Shown: piece after piece, positions 44,815-55,090 of the stretch
How the letters are laid out: each line of letters begins with the position of its first letter
Position numbering within the stretch: the first letter of the stretch is position 1
The notes under the pieces: generated by a model
The model's database searches: none
The model's input: only the letters and a program-made list of their open reading frames with translations
What the model was told of the DNA's origin: nothing
Translations under genes and position numbers: made by a program
Assembly: GCA_963575745.1 (NCBI GenBank)
Contig: CAUYUJ010014347.1
Span: 72,501-136,500, forward strand
Direction: 5' to 3'
Length of the DNA: 64,000 bases
DNA from: Prorocentrum cordatum
Lineage: Eukaryota > Sar > Dinophyceae > Prorocentrales > Prorocentraceae

Positions 44815-45285
44815 CTAGGACCGTTTGTTTGATGCCGTTGTTCTGTGCAAGCGTGCTTGTGTTGAGCAAGCTCTGAGACGCCAGCCTTGCACACCCCAAC
44901 CCTTCGCTTCTGGAATCCTTACTGCGGCATGCCCACCGCGATGTCGATCAATGCAGGTTTCGGTGTTGATGAGCTGGTGACGTGGGTCATACGAATCATC
45001 GAGGTATGCGCCGGCGCCGGATCTTTGACGCGTTCCGTCTTGTAGGGAGCAACGAATGTCGAAAGCAACCATGAATACACTTTTGATGTCCTCATGCGCA
45101 CACGTTTCATGCCAGCAGTCATAAGCACACATCTGAGTCATCGTCTTTCCGCTGATCCGATGTATCTGATCGCCTCTCCTCCTGCGCGGCAGCACTCTCC
45201 CGCTCTGAGCCGACATGTCGTGCCGCACGGCTTGCGATCGAAGGCGTGCCTGTACCACGTCGCCGCATCGAGCAGCTCGGGGCAT
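44815..45285 (-). CDS. Hypothetical open frame, function unknown
   Basis: A 156-codon minus-strand frame in non-repetitive sequence, including ISGKTMTQMCAYDCWHETCA and AFDIRCSLQDGTRQRSGAGA. No family, signal peptide or membrane segment is recognised. It could equally be a chance frame in GC-rich DNA. Confidence 0.2.
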   Translation of the reverse strand: MPRAARCGDVVQARLRSQAVRHDMSAQSGRVLPRRRRGDQIHRISGKTMTQMCAYDCWHETCAHEDIKSVFMVAFDIRCSLQDGTRQRSGAGAYLDDSYDPRHQLINTETCIDRHRGGHAAVRIPEAKGWGVQGWRLRACSTQARLHRTTASNKRS

Positions 45286-45440
45286 CTCCCCGCCGCGCCC
45301 TCCCTGGCCCGCCGCGGCCCGCCACGCGCCGAGGCATCTCCCCGACGCCGACGTCGCACGGGGCCCTCGCGCCGGCCAGGCGCCGCCGCCGCCGCGCTGC
45401 GCCGCCGCCGCCAGCCGCCCTGGGCTGCGGGGGGCGGGGG
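45286..45440. other. GC-rich spacer
   Basis: CGCCGCC-rich sequence; nothing recognisable. Confidence 0.4.
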
Positions 45441-45592
45441 ATGAGGAGGAGGAGGAGGAGGAGGAGGAGGAGGAGGAGGAGGAGGAGGAGGAGGAGGAGG
45501 AGGAGGAGGAGGAGGAGGAGGAGGAGGAGGAGGAGGGAGGAGGAGGAGGAGGAGCGGAGGAGGAGGAGGAGGAGGCGGAGGAGGAGGCGGTT
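45441..45592. repeat. (GGA)n array
   Basis: GGA microsatellite. Confidence 0.95.
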
Positions 45593-45769
45593 GGGGGCGG
45601 TGGCCTGCCAGTGGTCGGGCGGACAGGGCCACCCCCGCTTCGCAGCGGCTCTATATTGCTAAGGCCTTACGGCCGGTGCCGCCGACCCTGAAGACGACGT
45701 CGACGAAAACGAGGAGGAGGAGGCGGAGGAGGGATTAAGGTGGAAGGGAGCAGGAGAAGGCGAAGGAGA

Positions 45770-46300
45770 TGTTCCCCATGTGGGCCGAGGGGATCGTAGC
45801 AGAGATACAGACAGGGAGCCTTGTGGCCTGCGGCCCTTCCCGCTACCGTGCTTGTGTTGTGGTTGAAAGGCCTCTTGGATGGTTTCGGGCCTCTGGGGCC
45901 TCTGTTGGGCCTCTTGGGGGTCTCCTGGGGGCCTCTTCGAGCCCCTTGAGGGGCTCTTGGGGCCTTCAGGGGGCTTCTTGGGGCGGGAAGCTCGAAATGT
46001 CGGTTCGTGGTCCTCTTCTGGGGCCTGCTTGGAGCCCTTTTGGGGCGTTCTTGGGCTGTCTTGAGGTTCTCTTGGGCCGTCTTGGGGCCCACTTGGGCTG
46101 TCTCGGGGCCTTCTTGGGGGCCTCTTGGGCAGTCTGGGGCGGTCTTGGGGGCCTCTTAAACCCAAAATGGCGAGAAAGCCAAAGACAGTGAAAAACTACC
46201 GGAAGCCGTGAAGGCGTCTTGGACAGATCGTTCGGCGATTCGGGGCACTCTTGCACCTCCTTGGGGGCCTCTTAGGTCACTCTTGGCGCGTCGAGGCGCT
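45770..46300. repeat. Minisatellite variant V2
   Basis: Colinear with 16886-17364 (shared CCGTGCTTGTGTTGTGGTTG-type start and TCGGTTCGTGGTCCTC block) in a GGCCTCTTGGGG background. Confidence 0.75.
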
Positions 46301-46969
46301 CTTTTTTGGGCTCCGGGACGCCCAGAGGCGGATGCGTATCTGACCCCCCCCCCCCGGGACTCCCCCGGGACCCCCCTGGGACCCCCCCCCTCGGCGGGGG
46401 TTGGATCAAAGATAAGGGGCTACCCTTCGACTTCAGTGCGACGTTGCTACGGTTTTTTGTCGCTGGCAGGCTTGAAGAGGAGTGTGCTGGGAAAGGGGAC
46501 GACAGAGACGCAGGGAAAGAGGACAACGGATGCGTCGACTGAGCGCACGCCGACAGGGGGTCCACACGCCGTTGGCAGATTCCCTCGGGCTGGGCTCGCG
46601 GACTCCCGCCTCGGTGCCGCTCGGCTCGGCTCGCCGGCACCGGCTGGGGCCAGCCGGAGCTGGGCGCGGCGATGTTCGCGACTGCTCGTTGGCGATCCGG
46701 TCCGTTCCCGATCCGACCCGATTTCGCGGCTCGATCTGGGCGGATCGTAAGTGGGGTCAGGGTGGGTGTTGCCAGAGGTGTCCCCAGCCCACGCCCCCCC
46801 CAGGATTCTCGGGGATGCCCAGGTGGCCGCCAGGGCACCCCTCACGAGGCCGCGAGGGGAGAAAGGTCCAGATCCCAACTGGACGGTTCAGATCTCAACA
46901 AGACGGTCCAGATCCTGACCGGTAATGGAGCCCAAACGGTTCAGATCCCAACCTCGGGCTTCCAAGCGC
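46301..46969. other. Unassigned sequence with C-run blocks
   Basis: CCCCCCCGGGACTCCCCCGG at 46345-46395. GATCCGACCCGATTTC-like and GGTCCAGATCC-like short repeats at 46690-46960. No gene recognised. Confidence 0.4.
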
Positions 46970-47040
46970 TTGGTAGGCGCTTGATGGGCGCTACGTAGGT
47001 GCTTGTCAGGCGCTTTATAGGCGCTTCCTGAAGGCGCCTC
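46970..47040. repeat. TAGGCGCTT minisatellite
   Basis: Five to six copies of a 12-14 bp unit ending TAGGCGCTT or TAGGTGCTT. Confidence 0.8.
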
Positions 47041-47084
47041 CTCGGCTTCGTGGAGGAGTCCCGTGGGTTCCCCCAAGGCTTCAT

Positions 47085-47390
47085 TCTGCGGATTCTTGGT
47101 GATTCCCGAGGGTTCCTCAGGGATTCCTGAGGGATCCCTGAGAGATCCCTGCGGGTTCCTGACGAATGCTTGAGGATTCCTGATTCCTGAGGGGTTCCCG
47201 AGGATTCCTGAAGGATTCCAGAGGGATTTCCTGAGGATTCTTTACGGATTCTGGAGGATTCCTGAGTGATTCCAGAGATTCCTGAGAGATTCCTGCTGGT
47301 TTCCTGAGGATTCCCGAGCGTTCCTGAAAGATTCCTGAAGGGTTTCTTGACGGGTTCCTGAAGGGTTCCTGGGGATTCCTTCAAGGTCGC
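47085..47390. repeat. GATTCCTGAGG minisatellite
   Basis: About 20-25 degenerate 11-14 bp units (GGATTCCTGA, GGGTTCCTGA). Confidence 0.85.
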
Positions 47391-47519
47391 TACCGCCGAC
47401 GGGCTCTCTCTCACGCGCGCGGCCCCCCCGGGGAGATGGGGACGAGGAGGACGAGAAGGACGAGGAGGAAGCTACAGTGAGCGGCTTGAATAATAAACAC
47501 TTTTTTCAAAAGAGGCTCG

Positions 47520-47626
47520 GTCGTTCCATACGCTTGCATGCTTTATGTATCGTTCCTTATGCGTTATATATTATTTACCGTTCCTTATGCGTTACTCCTT
47601 GGAAAAAGAAGTTTCGTTCCTTATTC
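47520..47626. repeat. CGTTCCTTATGCGTTA spaced repeat
   Basis: CGTTCCTTAT-like motif at 47522, 47551, 47579 and 47613, spaced 28-34 bp. Confidence 0.7.
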
Positions 47627-48434
47627 ATCTTTCCTCAGGTCAGGCCGATGACTGTATCACATGTGATGTCTTGTTGTCCCCAGTCGTTGAAGCGCTCTCG
47701 AGCCAGGCTGCTGTCGGGTAATGGAGTCTTTAGGCGGCCCCTGCCTGGTGGCCTGGGCTGCCTTGGTGCAGGAAGCGCCTCTCGGAGCCGTGGCCCGCGC
47801 GCGGATAGTGCATGGGCATGAAATGGGCCATGTATCAGTGGACTGGGCCCTGGGGCCCCTTGGCCGGGACCTCGACTAAATATGCGGGATCTGGGGTCCC
47901 GAGACGATCCAAAAGGGTTCTCAGATGTCTTCGGATCTTCTGAATTTCTGAGTCTTCGGCGCAACCCCTCGCGGCCACGGCTGCACAGATTCGTATATTC
48001 AAGCCCGAACGACTGTCCCACCACCCGTCCATATGCCATTTTCTCTTCCCCCCCTCTTCCTCTTCGTCATCACCGTTCTGCGAGCGTGGATGTTGTCCGG
48101 GGGGGTCCAGATCGGTGCCAGCGTTTTGCATGACCGCCCCTGGTCTCCTCATGAGGGCTCCGAGAGATCCCAGACGGCTGAATACGCCCTCCAGATTCGC
48201 CCCAGACCGCCTTGCGGGTTCTGGCAGATCGGGGACGGCCCCAGAGTGCTTCAGTATGGCCCCGGACTCCCCCGCGACCCTTCGAGAGGGCTTCGAGAGG
48301 ACCTCCAAGAGGCGGCCCAGGCTCATGGACATCTTTTCAGTTTTTTTTGTAGTCATTTTCGCGTTTGCCTTTGCGCTGGTTCCCGACCGCCCAAGACAGC
48401 ACAGGATGCGCCCATAAGGTCCACGAGACGGCCC
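47627..48434. other. Unassigned sequence
   Basis: Open frames on both strands; a hydrophobic run (MDIFSVFFVVIFAFAFALVP, plus, about 48327) is the only distinct feature. No gene model. Confidence 0.35.
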
Positions 48435-48698
48435 AGAAATCGGGTTGATCCAAAAGGGCGTCCAGCGACAAGGGGGTGGTGCAATATTTGGTGCAATAGA
48501 TTTGTGGGGTTGCAATACATTTGGGGCATGCAATACATTCCCAGGCGCAAATGTATTGTTGGATTTTCGCGTGCAATGCATTCGTCGCAATACAATGCGT
48601 TACAACCCTCTGGCGCAATACATTTGCAACACAATTGCCCCAAATCTATTGCTCCACTCCCTTTCAGCTGGACCCCCTTTTGGGTCGACCAGAAGAGA
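48435..48698. mobile_element. Inverted-repeat element H with 5-bp flanking repeat
   Basis: The element spans 48440-48693. The left end TCGGGTTGATCCAAAAGGGC pairs with the complement of the right end (TCTGGTCGACCCAAAAGGGG). The match continues through GTCCAGC and GCAATA[GT][AT]TTTG, so the arms reach about 75 bp. Flanks AGAAA (48435-48439) and AGAGA (48694-48698) are a 4-of-5 target duplication. Inside, GCAATACATTTG-type motifs are repeated. Confidence 0.7.
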
Positions 48699-48867
48699 GA
48701 CCCAAGTCGACCCAGGAGAAGCTCAAAGGAGGGTCCACGACGCCTCTCCGAGCCCCCCTGGTGGGCTACCACTGAATGCCGACGCAGCCGGTCAACCCCC
48801 AACAATTAGGCCGCCGAGAGGCTCCCAGCTAGGCGTCCTGAGACTGCCCAACTCCAGGAGGGGAACA

Positions 48868-49035
48868 CACACACACACAGAGACACAATTAATCGTCGAT
48901 TCCCCAGAAAATATGGGCAAATATGGGAAGGAGGGGGGTGGGGGAAGTCAAAAGCTTATAAAATAGTGGAGCATGTGGGGAATCCTGTTGTTTGTGTCTA
49001 TTTATTTGTGTGTCCCAGGGCCCCTTCACACCAGT
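48868..49035 (+). repeat. Dispersed repeat G, copy 1
   Basis: ACACACAGAGACACAATTAA, TCGTCGATTCCCCAGAAAAT, ATATGGG repeats, then TATTTATTTGTGTGTCCCAG and GGCCCCTTCACA. Same order at 52009-52165. Confidence 0.85.
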
Positions 49036-49532
49036 GCTCCGACATGGATCCACAATCCCGCGACGCTTCAGGAATGCCCCGAGACGACTCCCAAGAGGGC
49101 GCCCAGAGTGGAAGGCACACGATCTTAGCGGTTTGAGCCTCCCAGCTTTGCCAGGCTCTGGACCGCTTAGGGAGCTTTCCAGACCGCCCCACGTCGGCGC
49201 CTGGGAGACTTCCCAGGAGTGCCCACGATGAGAGCCCGTAGAAGGGCTCCACATTTACCGGCACCGCCAGACAACCCTCGAAAAAGGAAGCCGCTTCGGC
49301 GCAAGGGGAGTCACCATTTGCAGTCGTCAATCCTGTGCGAAAGCAGTGCTGCCGATGCAGCCCTTGCACCTGCAGCCGGCAAGCGGTCGCTGGCCATTGC
49401 GCAATGCTTCCGCTGGTGTTGCTGGTCCCCCTGGCGTTGGTGAGCCTCGACCTCGTGGTTCCGTGGCCATAGGCTGCGGGCGTCGGGTTGCCCCCGGTGC
49501 TGGCGCCCTCGGGCTGGGCTCCGAACGCGGTG
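49036..49532. other. Region upstream of the PLAC8-family gene
   Basis: No exon can be placed confidently. In the gene's frame a hydrophobic run (MLPLVLLVPLALVSLDLVVP, about 49407-49466) precedes a stop at 49470; a GTGAGC donor-like site lies at 49439. Whether it is an upstream exon is unknown. Confidence 0.35.
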
Positions 49533-50628
49533 ATGCCGCGGCGTTTGGATTTATTGTCCGTACCCCTTTGGGCCGACCCTGAAGCATCGAAAGCGAAACT
49601 CATGACGATGGCGGTTGTGGGCGTCATTGGTTCTGTATTTTTTGTGGGCGCCATTCCGGTGTTGGCGTGGGTCTTCGCTTGCCAGTACAAGATTAAAGTG
49701 ACCGACGATAGGCCGCCCCTCCAAGACGGGATGGCTCCGTGCGCGCGGGCGAACGACTTCGAGACACGCCAGTTCGGCTGCTTCGAGGATCGTTCCACCT
49801 GTCTGCATGCGCTGTGCTGACCACTGTGCCGCGCCGCGGACACCTACAAAGGAGCCGGCATCGAAGAGTACTGGTGCGTGATCTTGTACTTCATACTGGC
49901 CACCGTAGTCGGCAACTTCGTCGGCTTGATTGTCGAAGTCTTGATTTCCGATATTACCACTTGCACCTCCACAGAGCCGTGCATGGGAATCAGAGAGCCA
50001 GCCTATTTGGTCGGTTCCACTATTTCTCGGGGCGTGAATTACCTCCCCCGCTTTCGCTTCCAGGCAAAACCAAGCCATACCACGCGCCTCCTCGTCAAGC
50101 GGCCTGACCAGTACAGTCGTGGGTGGACAGAACCCCCAACAGTGACACGTCGATTAGTGAATTGTCCGTTTTCGGTTCTCGAGAGGGCGCCGTGGCCGTT
50201 ATTTTCCAGGCTTGCGCCCGCCAGGTTTGGGCCTCAGGTCGTTTTCATTAAACCACCTTTTACTAAAGGGGGTTCTGTCCATCCCCGATACAGTCCGCAA
50301 TTTGGCATTGTTTGGTATCTCTTGGAAGCGAGGGTGGTCAAAAGCGAAGTAGGTTTATTTTCCCCCGAATTTCGATACTCATCGTCGGCCTCTTCCTCCA
50401 CTTTATCGCCGCAAGCTGCGTGCGAAGCTCTGCGGGCGCGAGGATGTGGGGCCGAGCATTTTCATCGACGTCCTCCTGTTCGGGTTCTGCACGAGCTGCG
50501 TCATCGCGCAGGAGGCGCGGGAGCTCGACAAAGCTACGGGTGTCACCGTCCAGTGTTGCTGCCAGCTGAAAACAGGCCAGCCCCTCCAGGACGCCCAGCC
50601 CTTGGTCGGCCAGCCAGTGCAAGTTTAG
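49533..50628 (+). CDS. PLAC8-family Cys-rich membrane protein gene, interrupted (in-frame UGA, element insertion, 1-nt shift)
   Basis: Candidate starts are ATG 49533 or 49602. The N-terminus has a membrane segment (VVGVIGSVFFVGAIPVLAWV). The PLAC8-type core follows: NDFETRQFGCFEDRSTCLHA, LC, then UGA at 49818-49820 where the family normally has Cys, then PLCRAADTYKGAGIEEYW. A second hydrophobic segment (VILYFILATVVGNFVGLIVE) leads to STIS. Nested elements A and B lie at 50027-50368. Removing A with one ATTTC copy continues in frame to a third hydrophobic segment (ILIVGLFLHFIAA). The C-terminal part, LRAKLCGREDVG, LLFGFCTSCVIAQEARELDK and VQCCCQL, ends at TAG 50626-50628 and lies one frame over, so one nucleotide is missing near 50405-50416. 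Alternatively, a GT-AG interval 50034-50352 joins directly to that last frame but loses the third segment. PLAC8 proteins sit in membranes and are linked to cell-size and metal or ion handling; the role here is unknown. Likely a decaying copy unless the UGA is recoded. Confidence 0.7.
50022..50373 (+). mobile_element. Family A element, copy 2, inside the PLAC8-family gene, with ATTTC target duplications
   Basis: The element spans 50027-50368 (342 bp), flanked by perfect ATTTC at 50022-50026 and 50369-50373. Ends are TCGGGGCGTGAATTACCTCC and, complemented, TCGGGGGAAAATAAACCTAC. Subtracting nested element B and its extra duplication (173 + 5) leaves 164 bp, exactly the length of copy 1 at 4434-4597. 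Confidence 0.85.
50112..50294 (+). mobile_element. Family B element nested in family A copy 2, with TACAG target duplications
   Basis: The element spans 50117-50289 (173 bp), flanked by TACAG at 50112-50116 and 50290-50294. Its ends, TCGTGGGTGGACAGAACCCC and complemented TCGGGGATGGACAGAACCCC, match at 18 of 20. The uninterrupted family A copy at 4434-4597 shows the empty site with one CTGTG (complement CACAG) at the equivalent place. Confidence 0.85.
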
Positions 50629-52008
50629 GCGATGTTCAGGATGGTGACGATGGGGTGACAGGGAGGTGGAGAGGACTCAAATGATCTGATTCTGCCGGCG
50701 CGTGCGACTAGCCCGGCGGCTTTACGTAGTCCCGCAGTGTTTGCGGCCGTTGCGGCTGAGCGTGCCGACCCGGGCGCGGCTTTGCGCATCAGCGAGTGCG
50801 CGCACGGGTGCCGAAGATTTTTGTTCAGTACCATGCCCAGCCCGCCAGCGTCGACCCCAAGCAGTGTGTTGCTGCACTGTGGTGCAAGCTGTGTGGTGTA
50901 AGGCCTGCCACAGCCGACGACGACGACGACGACGACGGACGACGACGACGACGACGACGACGAGAGGAGGAGGGGGGTGAGGGGGGGCGGGGGGGGGAAC
51001 GTTTGGGCCACAAGAGTTTGCCGCAGTGCTTCCTGTTCCTCCTCGAGCTGACACACGGCGCCGCGGAGAGTCAGCAAGCTGACAGGTCGCAGTCCAAGTG
51101 CAGCGGGCTTGGGGGTGAATCAGCGTGGCCTGCGGCGTGCTGGTGGAGTGTTCGGTGGGAAGGATTTGTCCTCCGTGCCAGCCCCCTCCAGATCTTCGGG
51201 TAACCAGGAACATATCTTCGCCGCAGCAAATTCAGGCGCAACGCCTCGCGAACAAGCGGGGAAGTACATGCCACGTGCAAGACAACCGGCACGCGATGGC
51301 ACAGCTTTTTCGCAGCGGGCGCGTCAGTCGCGCCCTTTGCGCCACCGACAGGTCTGCGGTGCGGTGCCAGAGAGCGGCACCGCTTGCCCCGCTCCCAATT
51401 TTACCTGGCTTCCAATTTTACTCAGGGGCTCCAGAAAGCTGCCGAGAGCCTTTGAATGGTCTTGAACGCATCAAAAAGCACATCCCACACTCCTCCCTCC
51501 CCGAGCCGGCCCAAAGACTCGCAAGACGGATCGCAGCATGGGCCCAGAGCTTCTCCAGGAACATCCGAGCGTTGTTTTCGGACCAATCTCTGGGAACATC
51601 TACATCGATGTCCGGAAGCTCCTTCGTGAACATCTGAGCCGATGATCCGGATCACGCGTTCAGCAGGAGAAGGAAGTGAGGTGTCGAAGACGACGAGCAG
51701 GACGACGACTTCCCCCGACGGTCCCCAGAGGTCTCAGGTTATCTCCCGAGGTCTAGCCCTGGGGGCCACGGAAGGGCCAACAGCGCCCCAAAACCGTGCA
51801 AGAAATGCAGCATCGACGAGGACGACGACGCAGGCCGCGGCTGCAGCGGCGGCGGCGGCCAGGGCCCGCGCGCTGGCCGAGTGATGGCGGGAGCCCCCTG
51901 CCCTGGAAAGCCGCGGCGACGAAGCCGGCCCCGTGAGCCCCAAGAAGGCCCGACGTAGTTGGCACGCCTCGGTCTTCGACCCTCGATCCTTCATTCTCAG
52001 GAGGAAAA
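50629..52008. other. Region downstream of the PLAC8-family gene
   Basis: GAC microsatellite at 50917-50966. Minus-strand LTLRGAVCQLEEEQEALRQT (about 51010-51077) and plus-strand ERIKKHIPHSSLPEPAQRLA (about 51460-51530) are protein-like open segments without a recognised family. Confidence 0.35.
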
Positions 52009-52165
52009 GAAACACACAGACACAATGAATCGTCGACTCCCCAGAAAATATGGGAAAATATGGGAAGTGGGGGGGAAGACAAAAACCCAGAACATATGGG
52101 AAAATATGGGGGATCTTTTTATTTGTGTGTATTTATTTGTGTGTCCCAGGGCCCCTTCACATTCT
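52009..52165 (+). repeat. Dispersed repeat G, copy 2
   Basis: ACACACAGACACAATGAATC, CCCCAGAAAATATGGGAAAA, TATTTATTTGTGTGTCCCAG, GGCCCCTTCACA. Flanks carry CATTCTC on both sides (51993-51999 and 52166-52173 region), a possible 7-bp duplication. Confidence 0.8.
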
Positions 52166-52700
52166 CCTCCTCGGTCCTCGACGATTGCGACGGCTTTGGC
52201 GACGGCGACGACGACGACCGCGACCGCAACCACGACAGCCTCCGAAGGTCTGACGACGACAGTCACGTGATTTGCGCAGGGTGGGGAACATCCGAATCCT
52301 TCCAACGCGTCGCATCTCGATCTCGCACGGCCCCGCGACCGCCCACAAATCCCGAATGTAGCCCCCAGGGGGACGTTTCCGTTGTTATTATGGTCTTTGT
52401 GGCCTACTGACAATGAGTGCGCAGTCTGATATAACCTGCGCGCGCAAATCGTTCTGGTTCTGGCTCCTATACATATATGGAGAGAACGAGAGAGAGAGAG
52501 AGGGAGAGAGAGAGAGAGAAATAAAGAAAGAGAGAAAGAGAGAGAGAGAGAAAGACAGAAAGAGAGAGCGATAGAGAGAGAGGGAGACAGTGCATAGCCG
52601 AGTTCATAATAATGACGTGTATATACAATATATCTATACACACATACTTATACAAAAATGTATGTGTATACACATATAGATGTGTTTAAGTACGCATACC
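52166..52700. repeat. GAC tract, unassigned sequence and (GA)n array
   Basis: GCGACGACGACGAC at 52199-52220; AGAGAG array at 52481-52590; TATACACA-rich segment at 52618-52680. No gene recognised. Confidence 0.7.
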
Positions 52701-53880
52701 TGAGTCGGCGGTCGGGTGGGACCAGATCGGCGCCGAAGTGCTTCGTAAGGGGCCACATGGGCTTCGACCCGCCGAAAACAACCTTCACTGGGAAGGCCCC
52801 GAAACGCCTCCAGCCCGCCCGCCATTATTGTTTCGGGACGGCACACGGGGCTCCCCAAACACCCCATGAGGGTTTCCAACTTCTTTCCGAGAGAACGCCA
52901 CTGGGAAGACACCGACGTTGTTTTGATGTGTTTTCTAACATTTTCTGGTCGTCGCCTGCTCCGATTCCCGACGCCTGGAGACGGCGCAAGCGCCCAAGTG
53001 TGCCCCAACACACCCCAAGAGGGCGCCCACATGGCCTAAGAGGTTCCACCTCGGTCTCCCCGTTGGAGCTTGCGTACGCCTAAAGGGCTTCAAGGAGGCC
53101 CACAAAAACGTTGCAACGGCCCCAAAACGCACACCACTGCTTCGAGACGGCTCACAAGGTTTTCAAAGCTCCCCCAGAGGGCTCCAAAGTGCTCGCCGAG
53201 AAAACCCCAATTCGCAATCAACGTCGGTTGTTTTTCGGACTGTCACGGATCTAGCCGTCGTCGCCTACCTTGTTTCCCGAAGCCGAGGCGGCACACGAAT
53301 CTTCCAAGGGAGCCCCAACACACTTTACGAGGGCGCCAGATCGGCCCAAAAGGCGCCCCAAATGATTCGACACGCCCACATATTACCCGACGAACGAGTC
53401 CGGGCACGCCAAAAAACGGGTTGGCTGATAGGCCGCCGAGGAACCCTAAAACAGCCTCCCACATGAGCCTCGACACCCTGAAAAAGGCCCTGCGGAGGCT
53501 TTCACGAGGGCCCCAACACGGCCGCAAACAGGTTCCCAGAGAGCTTTCAGGGAGCGTGATTGTCGCCGCCAGTCCTCGGAGGAGATGGTTTTCAATTATT
53601 TTTCCCGTTGTCGTCCGCTCCGCTGGCCGACGCCCCGACCTCCAACATTACCCCAAGAGAGCGCCACGACGGCCCAAGAGGCGCCCAAGCTGGCGTAAGA
53701 GTCCCCAAGACGGCCCCACAGGCGGCCGAGGACCCCCAGGACGAATCCCCAAATGGGCCTCGACACCCCGAACGTGCCTTTCAGAAACTTCCACGAGGGC
53801 TTTACTACGGCCGCAATCACCATGTTCCCGGAGATCCTTACGGGAAAGTGATTGAGCCGCCCGTCTGAGTAGGAGGAGGA
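52701..53880. repeat. Degenerate tandem repeat, about 300-365 bp unit, three copies
   Basis: GTCGTCGCCT / GTCGTCCGCT followed by CCGACGCC and CCCAACA[CT]...CCCAAGAGGGCGCC recurs at about 52949, 53255 and 53612, each preceded by a T-rich TTTTC segment. The plus frame 53070-53855 is repeat translation. Confidence 0.6.
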
Positions 53881-54829
53881 GGAGGAGGACGAGGACCAGT
53901 GTAAACCCAAGAGGCACCAACGATGTTGGAATACACTCTCCCTCCAATCTCCCTTTTCATAGGCCCCTACAACGGGCCATTTTTACTGCGGGAACTGCCT
54001 TGGTGGAAAACAACTGTTTGAAGACCCTGGAGCATGCCAAAGCATTGTCCTCGGGATTCCAACGCCGTGGATCCACCTGACTGCTGCGTTTTGACGACCC
54101 CGAATCGTGTCAGCACGCCATTACTGGGACGTGAACGCCGCGAATCAACATAACTGGTGCACCCTCATAAGCATGAGTTGTTCCAAAACCTCATGCCTGG
54201 TACGTTGATAGTGGGAGGAGGTGGAGGAGGACGAGGCAGGCGAGGCAGACATAATGAGGAGGACTTGGACGAGGATAGGAACGCAAACCCTACTCAGCCG
54301 TTGTTGCCTCGTTCATTCTGCCGACGTTGACCCCCACAAGGTCACGAGGCCTCCAAGAGGGCCCCAACACGGCTATAACTACATGTTCCCAGAAGGCCTT
54401 CCATGGCCGCAATTTGGAGGAGGCGGTGGAGGAGGAGGAGGAAGAGAAGGACGAGGAGGGGGAGGAGGGGTGCGGAGGCAGAGGAGGATGAGGATAGCGA
54501 GGGGAAGGAGGGATAAGAGGGGTAAAACAAATATGAGGAAGCAAGAGGAGGAAACCCTACTCATCCGCTGATCCAGCGCTCGCTCCCTTTTCCCGTTCCC
54601 TTCAATGTGCGTCTCTTGCTTATGTGTTTCCCTTTTTTCCTTACCTCCCTCCCTCTCCTCTCCTTTTCTCTCTCCTTGCCTCCCCCCTGTCCGCGACCAC
54701 GATGACCACGACGACACCGTCGAGACCGACGGCCTCATTCTTGCGTTTGTGGCCTCGGCGAGGGTAAGAACGATGAAGACTTCCCCACCATTCATGAAGC
54801 TGAAGTTTAAACGCTGACAGCGAGTTCAC
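53881..54829. other. Unassigned sequence with GGA tracts
   Basis: GGA tracts at 53871-53892, 54210-54235 and 54415-54490. A further GTCACGAGGCCTCCAAGAGGGCCCC block resembles the preceding repeat. No gene recognised. Confidence 0.45.
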
Positions 54830-55090
54830 AGACGGAGGGCGGGTCTTTTTCAAAGTGTCGCTCTCGCCTTAGCGCCGCGCACATTCGTTTTAACAGTTCG
54901 CAGGAGTTCTGCATATGGAAGGCGGTTCCTTTTCAAAATGTGGCTCTCGCCTTAGCGCCGCGCACAGTCGTTTTGCAAGTTTGCGAGAGCTTCACGGATT
55001 GAAGGCTGTTTCTTTTTCAACATGTGGTTTTCGCCTTGGTGCCGAGCGCATTTTTTAATCCAAACACATGCATTAAGACAACGTGCAAGA
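54830..55090. repeat. 83-84 bp tandem repeat, three copies
   Basis: CTTTTTCAAAGTGTCGCTCT, CCTTTTCAAAATGTGGCTCT and CTTTTTCAACATGTGGTTTT start at about 54845, 54929 and 55012. Each is followed by CGCCTTAGCGCCGCGCAC-like sequence and a CGTTTT block. Confidence 0.85.

Noticed and set aside
49000-49843. 281-codon minus-strand frame opposite the PLAC8-family gene
   Set aside because: It is the antisense shadow of the plus-strand coding frame, which has the recognisable motifs.
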